NCBI GenBank assembly: GCA_024637295.1
Contig: JAGXFL010000009.1
Location: 62,001-126,000 of the forward strand
Length of the DNA stretch: 64,000 nucleotides
Direction: 5' to 3'
Origin: Sulfuricurvum sp.
GTDB lineage: Bacteria; Campylobacterota; Campylobacteria; Campylobacterales; Sulfurimonadaceae
The notes below the pieces were generated by a model. It worked only from the letters and a program-made list of their open reading frames with translations, had not been told where the DNA came from and did no database searches. Positions 42,832 to 52,506 of this stretch are shown here, piece by piece. The position numbers were made by a program, and so were the translations under genes. Numbering within the stretch: position 1 is the stretch's first letter; each line of letters begins with the position of its first letter.

Positions 42832-45167
42832 TGCAACGCACCTGTGTCGTATTCCCGACGTCACGTGCGATACGAAATGAACTAGACGGGTGCGATGAAG
42901 GTTTTTTACCTACTTATATGGGGATGAGCGATTTTTTAGATCGTGTTATTCTCACGGAAAATGTCATCATCCCTGATGATGATCTTCGCCTTTTGGGTCT
43001 TCATGAAGCTTCTGATTTTTCTACTTTTGCCAGTTTACAAATCGAGCGAAATTTCTTTACCTTTATTCAAAATTCTCAATACATATTTCGCTTTTTTGAA
43101 GAACTTAGCGGTGAGATGGTGGATATCAGTGCTCTTACAAATGCCGATATTTACGGTGAATATGAAGAGCATATTACCATATTGACCCATTTGCTTCAGC
43201 GTTATAGAGAGGTCGTACTTAAGAATGGGTGGAGCGATCCGATTTTTGCTAAGTCTGCCGTGCATATCAATGAGGGGTATCTCAAAGAGTTTGATCTGGT
43301 CACAGTTCATGTCGAGGGGTATTTGAGTCGTTATGAGCTTAAAGTCCTTGAAGCGTGCGCCGCGATCGTTCCACTAGAATGTGTCTATCATGCGACTGCT
43401 TACAATCAAAAGATGTCACAGAGATTGAGAGAATTATCATTGGACATTGTTGAGGGACATCGCAGCGTGTTCTCGTTGAGTACATTACAGATAGTGGAAT
43501 CGGTTGCTATGGATACGTTCAGCCATGTATCGTGCGAAGTATTTCGCAACCGTTTGTTGCAAGTAGGATTTGTCAAAGCGAAGATAGGAGAAATGGTGAG
43601 TAGTGGCATCGATCCGCACGCAATCGTTGTTGTGGTTCCTGACGAGCAGTTTGCGCACTATTTAAGATTATTTGACGATGAGAATAATTTGAATTTTGCG
43701 ATGGGTACATCGATGAAGGATGATACATCCATTTTGACCATTGAAGCTATTGAACTGTATTTGGATGAACAAAGTGTCGAAAACAAGGCCCGTATATCTA
43801 AAATTCCTTCTGATCTAACCGATTGGGTCAAGGCCCATTATTATCTTCCGTTTGACTATGCACATTTGGAATACTTGTGTGGCATTATCAGTGAGGGGAT
43901 ACAGAGCCCAGAGGCTAAAGAGATCATTATTGAGGAACTGCATCGGTTTAAGCCACTTTCACAGGCTCTTGGCGGTTTGGAATTTAAAGCGGCTATGCGT
44001 ATTTTTTTCAACCGCGTGAAAAGCCGTTCGATAGATGATGTGGGCGGGGGCAAAATCACGGTTATGGGATTGTTGGAAACACGCGGTATGAGTTTTGAGG
44101 GGGTCATCGTTGTTGATTTTAATGAAGGGTTTGTCCCCCATCGAAGTCAAAAAGATCTTTTTTTGAATACACAGACGCGTAAGATTGCGGATCTTCCAAC
44201 AACAGCCGATAGAGAGTCGCTTCAAAAACATTACTACTGGATGTTGTTTAATCGTGCGCGAAAAGTGGAGATCGCCTGTGTTCAAAACTCGGAGTCGGTT
44301 CCCTCACGTTTTTTGCTGCAATTGGGAATTGAAATGGGTGAAGCACACATTGATTACGGCAGTGCCATTTTGCCAAAACCTGATTTTAAAGAGCGTGTTA
44401 AACGTCATATCGAAAGTGAATATGATTTCACGGTACATCCACTCTCATCAAGTGGATTAAAAAGCTTTTTAACCTGCAAGCGTCAATTTTATTATAAATA
44501 CATTGAGAAAATAAAAGAGCATGAAAAAGCACAAGATCTTTCCAAAGAACGAGAAATAGGAAATCGGCTTCATGGAGCACTGGAAAAAATATACGCGACG
44601 CGAAACCATTATGTCAGCTCTGTAGAAATCAAAGAAGCGTTAAAAAATGCGTTGAGCGAATATGAGCTTCAAGATGTGATGCAGCGTTATGTACAAGATT
44701 TGTGGCTTGAAAAATTAGGGCCGTTTTACGATTATGAGAGTCAGCGTTTTTCACAAGGGGTACGAGTCGCTTATCGTGAAAAAGAGGGGGACATGGTTGT
44801 TGAGGGGATACGGCTTGTTGGACGAATTGATCGCATCGACCAAACCGTAGAAGGATTAGAAGTATTGGATTATAAAACCGGTAAATATGCTTCTACATCC
44901 AGTGATGTACGCGACAATGATGTCGATTACCAGTTGAGTATTTACGCACTTCTATGCGCACCTTTGGGAACTGTGGTACGATGCGGCGTGTATGATCTTA
45001 ACAGTGGAAAAATTGAGTTTGAACAATTTTTGGACTCCAAGACGCAAAAGCTAAGAGAGATATTGCAAGAGATAGCTTCCACCAAGCAATGGATTTGGGA
45101 GATGTGCGAAGAGTTGAGTCATTGTCGATACTGCCCGTATGCTACGTTGTGTGAGAGGGAGCTGTAA
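42831..45167 (+). CDS. addB: AddB-like PD-(D/E)XK nuclease/helicase-like subunit
   Basis: This 778-residue protein starts RTCVVFPTSRAI, has a degenerate helicase core, then a C-terminal nuclease: LSSSGLKSFLTCKRQFYYKYIEKI, GNRLHGALEKIY and VLDYKTGKYAS with catalytic Asp/Lys. The single Cys in FLTCKRQ plus three in HCRYCPYATLCER mark the iron-sulphur cluster of AddB. With AddA it resects double-strand breaks for recombination. Campylobacter AddB is comparable in size. It is followed at once by addA. Confidence 0.88.
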   Translation: MQRTCVVFPTSRAIRNELDGCDEGFLPTYMGMSDFLDRVILTENVIIPDDDLRLLGLHEASDFSTFASLQIERNFFTFIQNSQYIFRFFEELSGEMVDISALTNADIYGEYEEHITILTHLLQRYREVVLKNGWSDPIFAKSAVHINEGYLKEFDLVTVHVEGYLSRYELKVLEACAAIVPLECVYHATAYNQKMSQRLRELSLDIVEGHRSVFSLSTLQIVESVAMDTFSHVSCEVFRNRLLQVGFVKAKIGEMVSSGIDPHAIVVVVPDEQFAHYLRLFDDENNLNFAMGTSMKDDTSILTIEAIELYLDEQSVENKARISKIPSDLTDWVKAHYYLPFDYAHLEYLCGIISEGIQSPEAKEIIIEELHRFKPLSQALGGLEFKAAMRIFFNRVKSRSIDDVGGGKITVMGLLETRGMSFEGVIVVDFNEGFVPHRSQKDLFLNTQTRKIADLPTTADRESLQKHYYWMLFNRARKVEIACVQNSESVPSRFLLQLGIEMGEAHIDYGSAILPKPDFKERVKRHIESEYDFTVHPLSSSGLKSFLTCKRQFYYKYIEKIKEHEKAQDLSKEREIGNRLHGALEKIYATRNHYVSSVEIKEALKNALSEYELQDVMQRYVQDLWLEKLGPFYDYESQRFSQGVRVAYREKEGDMVVEGIRLVGRIDRIDQTVEGLEVLDYKTGKYASTSSDVRDNDVDYQLSIYALLCAPLGTVVRCGVYDLNSGKIEFEQFLDSKTQKLREILQEIASTKQWIWEMCEELSHCRYCPYATLCEREL

Positions 45168-47876
45168 ATGAGCCAATTTGAACCCTTTTTAGCCTATGAA
45201 GCAAGTGCGGGAAGCGGTAAGACATTTAATCTGGTTGTCCGCTATTTGAGCTTACTATTCATGGGAGAAGATCCTTCGTCTATAACGGCGCTAACGTTTA
45301 CGAATAAAGCAGCCAATGAGATGATGCAACGGGTTGTCGAGACGCTTAAAGCATTGGATACCCGCTCCGAATTGCCAGAAATCGCACGCTTGTGCGGGAT
45401 GAGTGAAACAGAGATACTCTTACAACGGGAAAAAGTACTGCTTCGTTTTTTACGCAGTGATATCCACATCTCTACCATTGATAAATTTTTTGGGACGATA
45501 TTGCGTAAGTTCGCACTCAATGCGGGGATCATGCCGACGTATACAGCGGCAACCTCCCATCATGAGCAAAAGTTTTTAGAGCGTTTTTTACATGAGATAG
45601 AAGTTGCAGGTGAAATGGAATCATTGGTGCGATTGGCGCAATTGAGCTCAAAACGGTTGGATGATATTTTTACTCTTTTGGCACAATTATATGCGAAACA
45701 TAAAGAGTTTGAGTCTATTGAATTGCCAAGCGTAAATCTTTCTTTTAATCCCTATGAGCATGCACTTGCTTTGGCAGATGAGTTGTCGATGCTTGTCTTG
45801 AGCAAACCGTTAAGCGATCGTGCTCGTAAAACGATGGAGATCGAAGATTACGATGCATTATTGAGTAAAACATGGTTATTGAAGCCTAGTATGGAGTATT
45901 GGGATTTTAAAAAAATCTATGAACCAAAAATGGATGATTTACTGCATGCACTTCAAGAGACGGTACGGCTTCAGATGCAAAGCCGTGAAGCTGATTTTTT
46001 TACAGGATTGTTCCGTCTTCTAAAAATCTATATCAAAAGCCGCACCGCTATCATGCGTCAAAACCAGGAGTTGACCTTTGATGATATAACTCTGATGGTC
46101 CATTCACTTTTGCGGGGGAAGGTGGAGAGCGAATTTCTCTATTTTCGCCTTGATGCGAAAATGAAACATCTTCTACTGGATGAGTTTCAAGATACGAGTG
46201 TGATCCAGTTTGATATTCTACGTCCATTAATCGAAGAGATCAGTGCGGGAAAAGGGATCAATGAGGGGGGAAGTTTCTTTTTTGTGGGAGATGTCAAACA
46301 ATCGATTTACCGTTTTCGAGGCGGAGTAAGCGCATTGTTTTACGATGTGGCAAACCATTTTGAGGTACAAGTACGTCCTCTTGAGGTGAACTACCGATCC
46401 AGAAGTGAAGTGGTTGAATTTGTTAACCGGGCGTTTGGAGAGAAAATGAAACGCTACATCCCGCAAGCTTCACCGACATCAAAAGAAGGGGGATATGTTG
46501 AAGTTCTGTTCAGTGAAGAACCCTTAAAAGCATTGTATGACCAGATATCTCAACTGCATGATATTGGGATCGTCTCCGATGAGATTGCTGTCTTATGTGT
46601 GACGAACTCAGATGCCGCAAAACTGCAGGAGTATCTAGAAGAGCATGGTTTGGATGTCGTGAGTGAAGCAACATCGAAGTTGATTCATCAGAGAAGTGTA
46701 AAAGCGGTGATTGAGTATCTGCGCTACTGTTATTTCAAAGCGGATATTTATCGACACAATTGCGCGGCGCTTTTGGGTGTTGGGGTAGAAACGATACATC
46801 ATGCGCCAATCACTGATCTGCAAGGTCAATCTATTTGTTTTATACGTGAACACAAAATCGGTGACAAAAGCGCTATGATGTTTATTGAACAGCTCAATAA
46901 TTATCGTGATATCGAAGAGGTGGCCTTTGAAATAGAGCGGCTTGATGCGAATGCCCCTCAAAGTGATCTGCACGGAATACGGATCATGACCGTACATAAA
47001 TCCAAGGGATTGGAATTTGAGCACGTCTTGGTTTTGGATCGCTTAGGGGTACAAAGAAGTCGTGGAGACTCTATTGTCTATGAGTATGATGGCTTGACCT
47101 TATCCCGTCTGTTTTACCGTATCAAAGGGCGTGAAGAGTTGGACAGTGCGTATCAAGAAGCATTGGACAAAGAAAAAGAACTTGAGAGAGAAGATCAACT
47201 CAACGGATTGTATGTAGCATTGACCCGCGCAGTTCAATCACTCAGTGTGATCGCCAAACCTAAATCGTCCTGGTTTGCACCCTTGGAGTTAGTGCAGGGG
47301 TCATGGGGAGAACAGAAGTTTGAATCTCATGGTGCTCATGCCCCACAGACGCTTGAACCTTTAGAATATCAATCGGTATCGTACGGAAGACAAGATGAAG
47401 TGGTGACGCTAAGGGAAAATGAGACTTATGATTATGATGCGGTCCAGTACGGTTTGGCACTGCATTATGCACTGGAAATGATGGGGGACTTTACACACGA
47501 CTCCATACATGCCGCAATTGAATCGTCTCGAAAGCGATATGGTGCACGTATCGGGATTGAAAAGATTGAAACAATGCGCAATACATTGGAGCGCTTGCTA
47601 AGTGATGAAACCTTTTGTATATTGACACGAGGGAAGCGCTATAAAGAGAAACGTTTCTTTTATAAGGGTGAGATGCGTATTATCGATTTACTCATTGAAA
47701 ATGAGGCAGGAGAGTGGATCATTATCGATTATAAAACAGGACAGGAAGAGAGTTTGTCCCATAAACTACAAGTGAAGATGTACATGGATGCGGTACAAGC
47801 GTTAGCATCAGGGGCTGTAAAAGGGTATCTTTGTTATCTTGGTGAAGAGAGTGTAAAATTCACAGAGTGCTTATAG
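45168..47876 (+). CDS. addA: AddA/RecB-like helicase-nuclease subunit
   Basis: This 902-residue UvrD/Rep-type helicase has Walker A in ASAGSGKTFNL, motif II LLDEFQDTSVIQF, motif III GDVKQSIYRFRGG, motif IV NYRSRSEVVEFVN, motif V TVHKSKGLEFEHVLV and motif VI YVALTRAVQSL. A C-terminal PD-(D/E)XK nuclease is shown by IIDLLIENEAGEWIIIDYKTGQ-type strands (Asp, Asp-Tyr-Lys). It starts immediately after the addB stop with GGGAG inside addB. AddAB aids transformation and survival in related epsilonproteobacteria. Confidence 0.9.
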   Translation: MSQFEPFLAYEASAGSGKTFNLVVRYLSLLFMGEDPSSITALTFTNKAANEMMQRVVETLKALDTRSELPEIARLCGMSETEILLQREKVLLRFLRSDIHISTIDKFFGTILRKFALNAGIMPTYTAATSHHEQKFLERFLHEIEVAGEMESLVRLAQLSSKRLDDIFTLLAQLYAKHKEFESIELPSVNLSFNPYEHALALADELSMLVLSKPLSDRARKTMEIEDYDALLSKTWLLKPSMEYWDFKKIYEPKMDDLLHALQETVRLQMQSREADFFTGLFRLLKIYIKSRTAIMRQNQELTFDDITLMVHSLLRGKVESEFLYFRLDAKMKHLLLDEFQDTSVIQFDILRPLIEEISAGKGINEGGSFFFVGDVKQSIYRFRGGVSALFYDVANHFEVQVRPLEVNYRSRSEVVEFVNRAFGEKMKRYIPQASPTSKEGGYVEVLFSEEPLKALYDQISQLHDIGIVSDEIAVLCVTNSDAAKLQEYLEEHGLDVVSEATSKLIHQRSVKAVIEYLRYCYFKADIYRHNCAALLGVGVETIHHAPITDLQGQSICFIREHKIGDKSAMMFIEQLNNYRDIEEVAFEIERLDANAPQSDLHGIRIMTVHKSKGLEFEHVLVLDRLGVQRSRGDSIVYEYDGLTLSRLFYRIKGREELDSAYQEALDKEKELEREDQLNGLYVALTRAVQSLSVIAKPKSSWFAPLELVQGSWGEQKFESHGAHAPQTLEPLEYQSVSYGRQDEVVTLRENETYDYDAVQYGLALHYALEMMGDFTHDSIHAAIESSRKRYGARIGIEKIETMRNTLERLLSDETFCILTRGKRYKEKRFFYKGEMRIIDLLIENEAGEWIIIDYKTGQEESLSHKLQVKMYMDAVQALASGAVKGYLCYLGEESVKFTECL

Positions 47877-47912
47877 AAAACTTAATTTAAGTAAGTTATA
47901 AGTTTAAATAGG

Positions 47913-47918
47913 TACAAT
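47913..47918 (+). promoter_or_regulatory. Promoter -10 box for rplM-rpsI
   Basis: AATAGGTACAATTTCG contains TACAAT, 39 nt before the rplM ATG. The AAGGAGG ribosome binding site follows 6 nt before the start. Confidence 0.45.
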
Positions 47919-47956
47919 TTCGCCACTATTTATTTAAGACTTACAAGGAGGCTCGT

Positions 47957-48379
47957 ATGAAATTTACTAAAATTGCTACAGCTGAGCAAATCGAACGTAA
48001 ATGGGTTTTGATCGACGCTGAAGGGAAAACATTTGGTCGTATTATGACTGATGTTGCTACTCGTCTTCGCGGAAAAGATAAGCCATATTTTACACCAAAT
48101 ATTGACTGTGGTGACTTCGTAGTTATCATTAATGCTGAAAAAGCGATTATCAACGGTGGCGGTAAAGCTGCTACTAAAACATACCACCGTCACACAGGTT
48201 ACTTCGGTAACGTGAAAAGTGAAAAGTTTACAGAACTTTTGTCAACTAACCCTGAAAAAGTTTTCAAACTTGCCGCTCGCGGTATGCTTCCTAAAACAAA
48301 ATTGGGTCGCGCAATGATCAAAAAACTAAAAGTTTATGCAGGTGCGGAACATCCTCACTCAGCACAACTTGCTAAGTAA
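47957..48379 (+). CDS. rplM: 50S ribosomal protein L13
   Basis: L13 is an early assembly protein of the large subunit. The 140-residue product has KWVLIDAEGKTFGRIMTDVA, YFTPNIDCGDFVVIINAEK, the HTGYFGN turn and RGMLPKTKLGRAMIKKLKVY, all normal. It is followed by rpsI after 9 nt, the universal L13-S9 pair. Confidence 0.97.
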   Translation: MKFTKIATAEQIERKWVLIDAEGKTFGRIMTDVATRLRGKDKPYFTPNIDCGDFVVIINAEKAIINGGGKAATKTYHRHTGYFGNVKSEKFTELLSTNPEKVFKLAARGMLPKTKLGRAMIKKLKVYAGAEHPHSAQLAK

Positions 48380-48388
48380 GGATTAACT

Positions 48389-48778
48389 ATGGCAAAAACA
48401 TATGCAACCGGCAGAAGAAAAACATCTATCGCTAAAGTATGGATGACTCCAGGCACAGGTAAGATCATCGTTAACGGTCTTTCACTTGATGCATGGCTTG
48501 GTGGTCTTGAAGCAAAGAAATTGCGTGTTACTCAACCGCTTTCATTGACTAAACAAGACACATCTGTAGATATCGAAGCTAAAACTACTGGTGGCGGGTT
48601 CTCAGGTCAATCTGATGCACTTCGTCACGGTATTTCAAGAGCACTATGTGCATTTGACCCTGCTTTCCGTCCAGTACTTAAACCGTACGGTATGCTTACT
48701 CGCGATTCACGTATCGTTGAACGTAAGAAGCCAGGCCGTCGTAAAGCACGTCGTTCACGTCAATTCTCTAAGCGTTAA
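48389..48778 (+). CDS. rpsI: 30S ribosomal protein S9
   Basis: S9 binds the 16S rRNA near the decoding site. The 129-residue product has [34 protein letters not shown], and the basic tail [12 protein letters not shown] whose last Arg contacts P-site tRNA. It is encoded with rplM and ended by a strong terminator 15 nt beyond its stop. Confidence 0.97.
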   Translation: MAKTYATGRRKTSIAKVWMTPGTGKIIVNGLSLDAWLGGLEAKKLRVTQPLSLTKQDTSVDIEAKTTGGGFSGQSDALRHGISRALCAFDPAFRPVLKPYGMLTRDSRIVERKKPGRRKARRSRQFSKR

Positions 48779-48793
48779 TCGCTACTTCTCTTC

Positions 48794-48821
48794 CTCCCCT
48801 ATTATTGGGGAGTTTTTTTTT
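48794..48821 (+). terminator. Strong intrinsic terminator of rplM-rpsI
   Basis: CTCCCC, loop TATTATT and GGGGAG form a perfect 6-bp GC-rich stem followed by nine T. It lies 15 nt after the rpsI stop and just before the end of the convergent gene at 48832. Confidence 0.85.
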
Positions 48822-48831
48822 ATCTTCTTTT

Positions 48832-50742
48832 TTACTTCTTCACTCGAAACAATTTTTTGTTATACATATCATCCGTTACTTTTACAAACGCCAAAGCGTC
48901 TTTTTCAAGTTCACTGTCATGCGGTGCCGTTTGCAGATGCTCGTTGACATAGGTAAATGTTTGCGCCGGTTTATTAGGCTGAATAATCGCGACTTTGTCA
49001 TGACTGCGTAGTGCAAAGGTATCATTGAACATCATAAGCGCCATCTCTGATTTCGTATCGCTGAAAATCGAATGTCCCAGTATAGGATAAGTAAGATTTG
49101 CTCCTACAAGATCCAAAGCGGTAGCCAGAACATCAGGCTGAGTGCTAAGACGATCATATTTTTTGGCTTTTAGCCCATCGGTGATAATGAGTGCTGGTAT
49201 ATGAAACATATTGACAGGAACTAAGTCATCGCCGTAAACGCGGATGTTGTGATCCGCAACGACAACAAAAACGGTATCTTTATAATAGGGCTCTTTTTTT
49301 GCCAGTTCAAAAAAACGTCCGATGGCGAAATCAGCGTATTTGACCGCATTTTCAACCCCTTTACGCGGCTTATCTTTGATAAAATCAATCTTCCCTTCCG
49401 GAAGTTCAAACGGTGAATGATTGGAGGATGAGAACATGACACTCACAAACTTCTCCCCATTTTGCGCATACGATTTGAATTTTTCATTGGCTTTTACGAC
49501 CAAATCTTCATCACTGACACCCCATGTACTGACAAAAGTAGGGTTGGCGTAGTCTTTTTGCTCAATGATCTCATCAAAACCATTGCCCATATACCAGCTG
49601 CGCATGTTGTCAAACCGTCCTTCGCCGCCGTAGATAAAACACGATTTATAGCCAAGAGGTTTGAGTAAAGAGGCGACGGTGAAAAAATCGCTTTGGGATT
49701 TATTGCGCTTGACCACTTCCTCTCCGGCGAGAGGAAGCCACCCTGAAGTCAGTGCCGAAAGCCCGCGTATGGAACGCGTTCCATTGCTAAAAAGATTGGT
49801 AAATGCTAACCCCTCGTGGGAAAGTTTTTCAAGATAAGGAGTATTGCTAACATCACCACCGCTAAATCCTACAAACTGTGAACCCAGTGACTCTTGGATG
49901 AAAATAACCAGATTTTTAGGTTTTGGTGCCGGAAAGTGGGTAGGTTCCATACGGCTAAACGGTATGTCGGACCCTTTGGGGATATTAAGACGTTTAGAGA
50001 CACGGCTATATGCATCATCGAGGCTGATCTTTCCATAGCTTTGAACCAGATTGTCATTTTCTCTCGAATAACTGTAATAAGCATAGCCGATACTGTAAAG
50101 AGAATTTTTAGCGATCTCATTAGCCATACGGTTGGTACTGTATAGCGCATCGGAGATATTTGCAGGACGATGTCCGTAGGAAGAACGAATACCGATAAAT
50201 AGAAGTGCCGCGATAGGCAATAGTAATAACATACGGCGCCACAGCGGAGTGCGAATGGCGGACTCAAGGTTTAGTGGTGAATAGCGTAGAAATCCCCATG
50301 CCATAACAGCGAGCATAGCGAGTGCTGCTAGCAATTGTAAAGGATATTGTTTGAGTATCATCGAAGTGACCTCTTTGGGATACTTCAGATACTCCACAAA
50401 AAGATAGTTAGGGCGTACATCGTATTGAGCGACAAACGGGAAGGTGGCATTTTCAACGTATAGCGCAATAAGTAAATAGACTAAGATATAGCCGCTTATA
50501 ATTTTGCTGGTGATTTTGGCAAATATTTGCGGGGTAATGGTTAAAAACAGTGCCGGGAGTATGAGGATATAGGAAGTCGTCATCGTGTCCAGTTTGAGCC
50601 CGTAAACAAAAGAGAGCAATGAATATGCAAAGGTCATATCGCTTAGACGATCCATGTACGAAATATACAAGCCTAGTCGTCCAAGAAAGAAGAGGAAAAT
50701 AAAAAGAAGATAGATTTTAAAGAGTTCTTTGAAAACGAGCAT
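48832..50742 (-). CDS. LTA synthase-like membrane sulfatase-fold phosphotransferase
   Basis: This 636-residue protein has about five N-terminal membrane helices (to about residue 180) and a periplasmic alkaline-phosphatase/sulfatase domain. NLVIFIQESLGSQFVG carries the first metal-binding Glu, SNGTRSIRGLSALTSG the nucleophilic Thr, VSVMFSSSNHSPFELP and VFVVVADHNIRV the other metal ligands. In Gram-negatives such proteins transfer phosphoglycerol or phosphoethanolamine to surface or periplasmic glycans. The exact donor is unknown. It has its own promoter divergent from the EptA-like gene. Confidence 0.85.
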   Translation of the reverse strand: MLVFKELFKIYLLFIFLFFLGRLGLYISYMDRLSDMTFAYSLLSFVYGLKLDTMTTSYILILPALFLTITPQIFAKITSKIISGYILVYLLIALYVENATFPFVAQYDVRPNYLFVEYLKYPKEVTSMILKQYPLQLLAALAMLAVMAWGFLRYSPLNLESAIRTPLWRRMLLLLPIAALLFIGIRSSYGHRPANISDALYSTNRMANEIAKNSLYSIGYAYYSYSRENDNLVQSYGKISLDDAYSRVSKRLNIPKGSDIPFSRMEPTHFPAPKPKNLVIFIQESLGSQFVGFSGGDVSNTPYLEKLSHEGLAFTNLFSNGTRSIRGLSALTSGWLPLAGEEVVKRNKSQSDFFTVASLLKPLGYKSCFIYGGEGRFDNMRSWYMGNGFDEIIEQKDYANPTFVSTWGVSDEDLVVKANEKFKSYAQNGEKFVSVMFSSSNHSPFELPEGKIDFIKDKPRKGVENAVKYADFAIGRFFELAKKEPYYKDTVFVVVADHNIRVYGDDLVPVNMFHIPALIITDGLKAKKYDRLSTQPDVLATALDLVGANLTYPILGHSIFSDTKSEMALMMFNDTFALRSHDKVAIIQPNKPAQTFTYVNEHLQTAPHDSELEKDALAFVKVTDDMYNKKLFRVKK

Positions 50743-50771
50743 AGAAGATTGTCCTTGATAAAAGTTGCGAA

Positions 50772-50777
50772 ATTATG
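50772..50777 (-). promoter_or_regulatory. Promoter -10 box for the LTA-synthase-like gene
   Basis: The minus strand reads TTATGCCATAATTTCGC with CATAAT at this position, about 30 nt before the ATG at 50742. AAGGA lies 9 nt before the ATG. Confidence 0.4.
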
Positions 50778-50826
50778 GCATAAGTACGGATAATAAAACG
50801 TTACGCTTAGTTAATAGTGGAGTCGA

Positions 50827-50832
50827 TATAAT
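50827..50832 (+). promoter_or_regulatory. Promoter -10 box for the EptA-like gene
   Basis: AGTCGATATAATTTCG contains a perfect TATAAT, 30 nt before the ATG at 50862. AAGAGAG serves as the ribosome binding site. The two divergent promoters are 50 nt apart. Confidence 0.55.
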
Positions 50833-50861
50833 TTCGTCATTATTTTACAAGAGAGTCTTTA

Positions 50862-52460
50862 ATGTCATTTTTTGAAAAACCATTTCACCCTCGAACGATA
50901 GTCTTGGCTGTTTCTACTTTTTTAGTCCTGTTTACAAATGGATCTTTTTTCAGACATGTGATCGATACGTATGGGTTGACTTGGTCGATGGCTCCCATGA
51001 TTGTTTCACTTGGAATCGTTCTCATAGCGGTTTTGGTGATTGTATTTACATTGGTTAGTTCACGGTATCTTCTCAAACCGTGTTTGATTGCTGTTTTACT
51101 TATTTCCTCGTTGACTGCCTATTTTATGAATACCTATGACATTATCGTTGACAAGCTGATGATTCAAAATATTTTAGAGACCAATTTGCATGAATCGTTT
51201 GATCTGCTTAGTATTCAGCAGGTGCTTTATTTTCTCATCTTAGGGGTGGTACCATCAATAGTGGTCTATCTTATGAAGATTAAGCCTATGAGGGTTAAGA
51301 GAGCTTTATTGGAAGGGATTGAAAGTATTGTTATCGCTTTGATTGTTGGTGTGGTACTTATTTTTGCCTTTAGTAAGTTCTATACCTCTTTTTTTAGAGA
51401 GCACTCACCATTGCGGTCGTACACTAATCCTGCCAATTATCTTTATGCGATCGGTGAGCATGTGCATGATTTTTTTGTAAATCCTGTGACAGGATTGAAA
51501 ATCATAGGAGCGGATGCTAAAGTCAAGGAAACAAATGAACCTAGAAAATTAGTGATACTTGTGGTCGGGGAAGCGGTACGTGCCGATCATTTCTCTCTTA
51601 ACCCGTACGTAAGAGAAACAACACCATTACTCAAAAAAGAAGATGTCATTAATTTCTCCCAATTTACCTCCAGTGGAACGGAAACGGCAGTTTCAGTACC
51701 GTGTATGTTCTCATGTTACGGGAGAGAAGCGTATGATCGAGATATTGCACAGCACACGGAAAACGTACTGGATGTATTAAAACATGCCGGAGCTAATATT
51801 TTGTGGCGGGACAATAACTCTGATTCCAAAGGGGTGGCAGATAGGTTACCGTATGAAGATTATAAGATTCCCGAGAACAACACGATGTGCGATGATGGTG
51901 AATGTAGAGATGAAGGGATGCTTGTAGGTTTGCAGGAGTACATCAATGCTCATCCCAAAGGGGATATTGTGATCGTCTTGCATCAAATGGGTAATCATGG
52001 GCCTGCGTATTACAAACGGTATCCAAAGGCTTTTGAAAAATACACTCCGGTGTGTAAGACCAATCAGTTAGAGCAATGTTCTCAAGCCGAAATCACCAAT
52101 GCCTATGATAATGCGATCCTTTATACGGATTATTTTCTCTCAAAAACGATAGGGTTACTCAAAGAGAATGATAAAAAGTTTAAAACAGCGATGTTTTATC
52201 TCAGTGATCATGGGGAATCGTTAGGGGAAAAAGGGCTTTATCTTCATGGTTTTCCCTATGCTATCGCTCCGGATGCTCAAAAGCATGTACCAGCGGTCAT
52301 GTGGTTTGGTAAACAATTCAAGGTGAATAAAACGGTATTAAAGCAGCGTTCATCACAACCGTATACCCACGATTATCTTTTTCATACGATGCTGGGAATG
52401 ATGGAGGTGAACACATCTGTATATCATCCTGAGATGGATATTTTGCAGGGTGCGCACTAG
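50862..52460 (+). CDS. Phosphoethanolamine transferase (EptA/EptC family)
   Basis: This 532-residue inner membrane enzyme has five N-terminal helices (to about 170) and a periplasmic catalytic domain: LVVGEAVRADHFSLN (metal Glu), RETTPLL, the nucleophilic Thr (Thr273) in SSGTETAVSVPCMFS, HQMGNHGPAYYKRYP and LSDHGESLG. EptC of Campylobacter jejuni modifies lipid A, the flagellar rod protein FlgG and N-glycans with phosphoethanolamine. The target here is unknown. Cysteines for the usual disulphides are present. Confidence 0.92.
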   Translation: MSFFEKPFHPRTIVLAVSTFLVLFTNGSFFRHVIDTYGLTWSMAPMIVSLGIVLIAVLVIVFTLVSSRYLLKPCLIAVLLISSLTAYFMNTYDIIVDKLMIQNILETNLHESFDLLSIQQVLYFLILGVVPSIVVYLMKIKPMRVKRALLEGIESIVIALIVGVVLIFAFSKFYTSFFREHSPLRSYTNPANYLYAIGEHVHDFFVNPVTGLKIIGADAKVKETNEPRKLVILVVGEAVRADHFSLNPYVRETTPLLKKEDVINFSQFTSSGTETAVSVPCMFSCYGREAYDRDIAQHTENVLDVLKHAGANILWRDNNSDSKGVADRLPYEDYKIPENNTMCDDGECRDEGMLVGLQEYINAHPKGDIVIVLHQMGNHGPAYYKRYPKAFEKYTPVCKTNQLEQCSQAEITNAYDNAILYTDYFLSKTIGLLKENDKKFKTAMFYLSDHGESLGEKGLYLHGFPYAIAPDAQKHVPAVMWFGKQFKVNKTVLKQRSSQPYTHDYLFHTMLGMMEVNTSVYHPEMDILQGAH

Positions 52461-52479
52461 ATGGTTAACTTTTTGTTGG

Positions 52480-52485
52480 TATAGT
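52480..52485 (+). promoter_or_regulatory. Promoter -10 box for the porin gene
   Basis: TTGTTGGTATAGTACGC contains TATAGT with a TG one base before it (TGG extended form), giving a transcript start near 52492. TTAGGAGGT then forms the ribosome site for the GTG at 52507, so the leader is very short. Confidence 0.5.
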
Positions 52486-52506
52486 ACGCATTTTTAGGAG
52501 GTAAGC

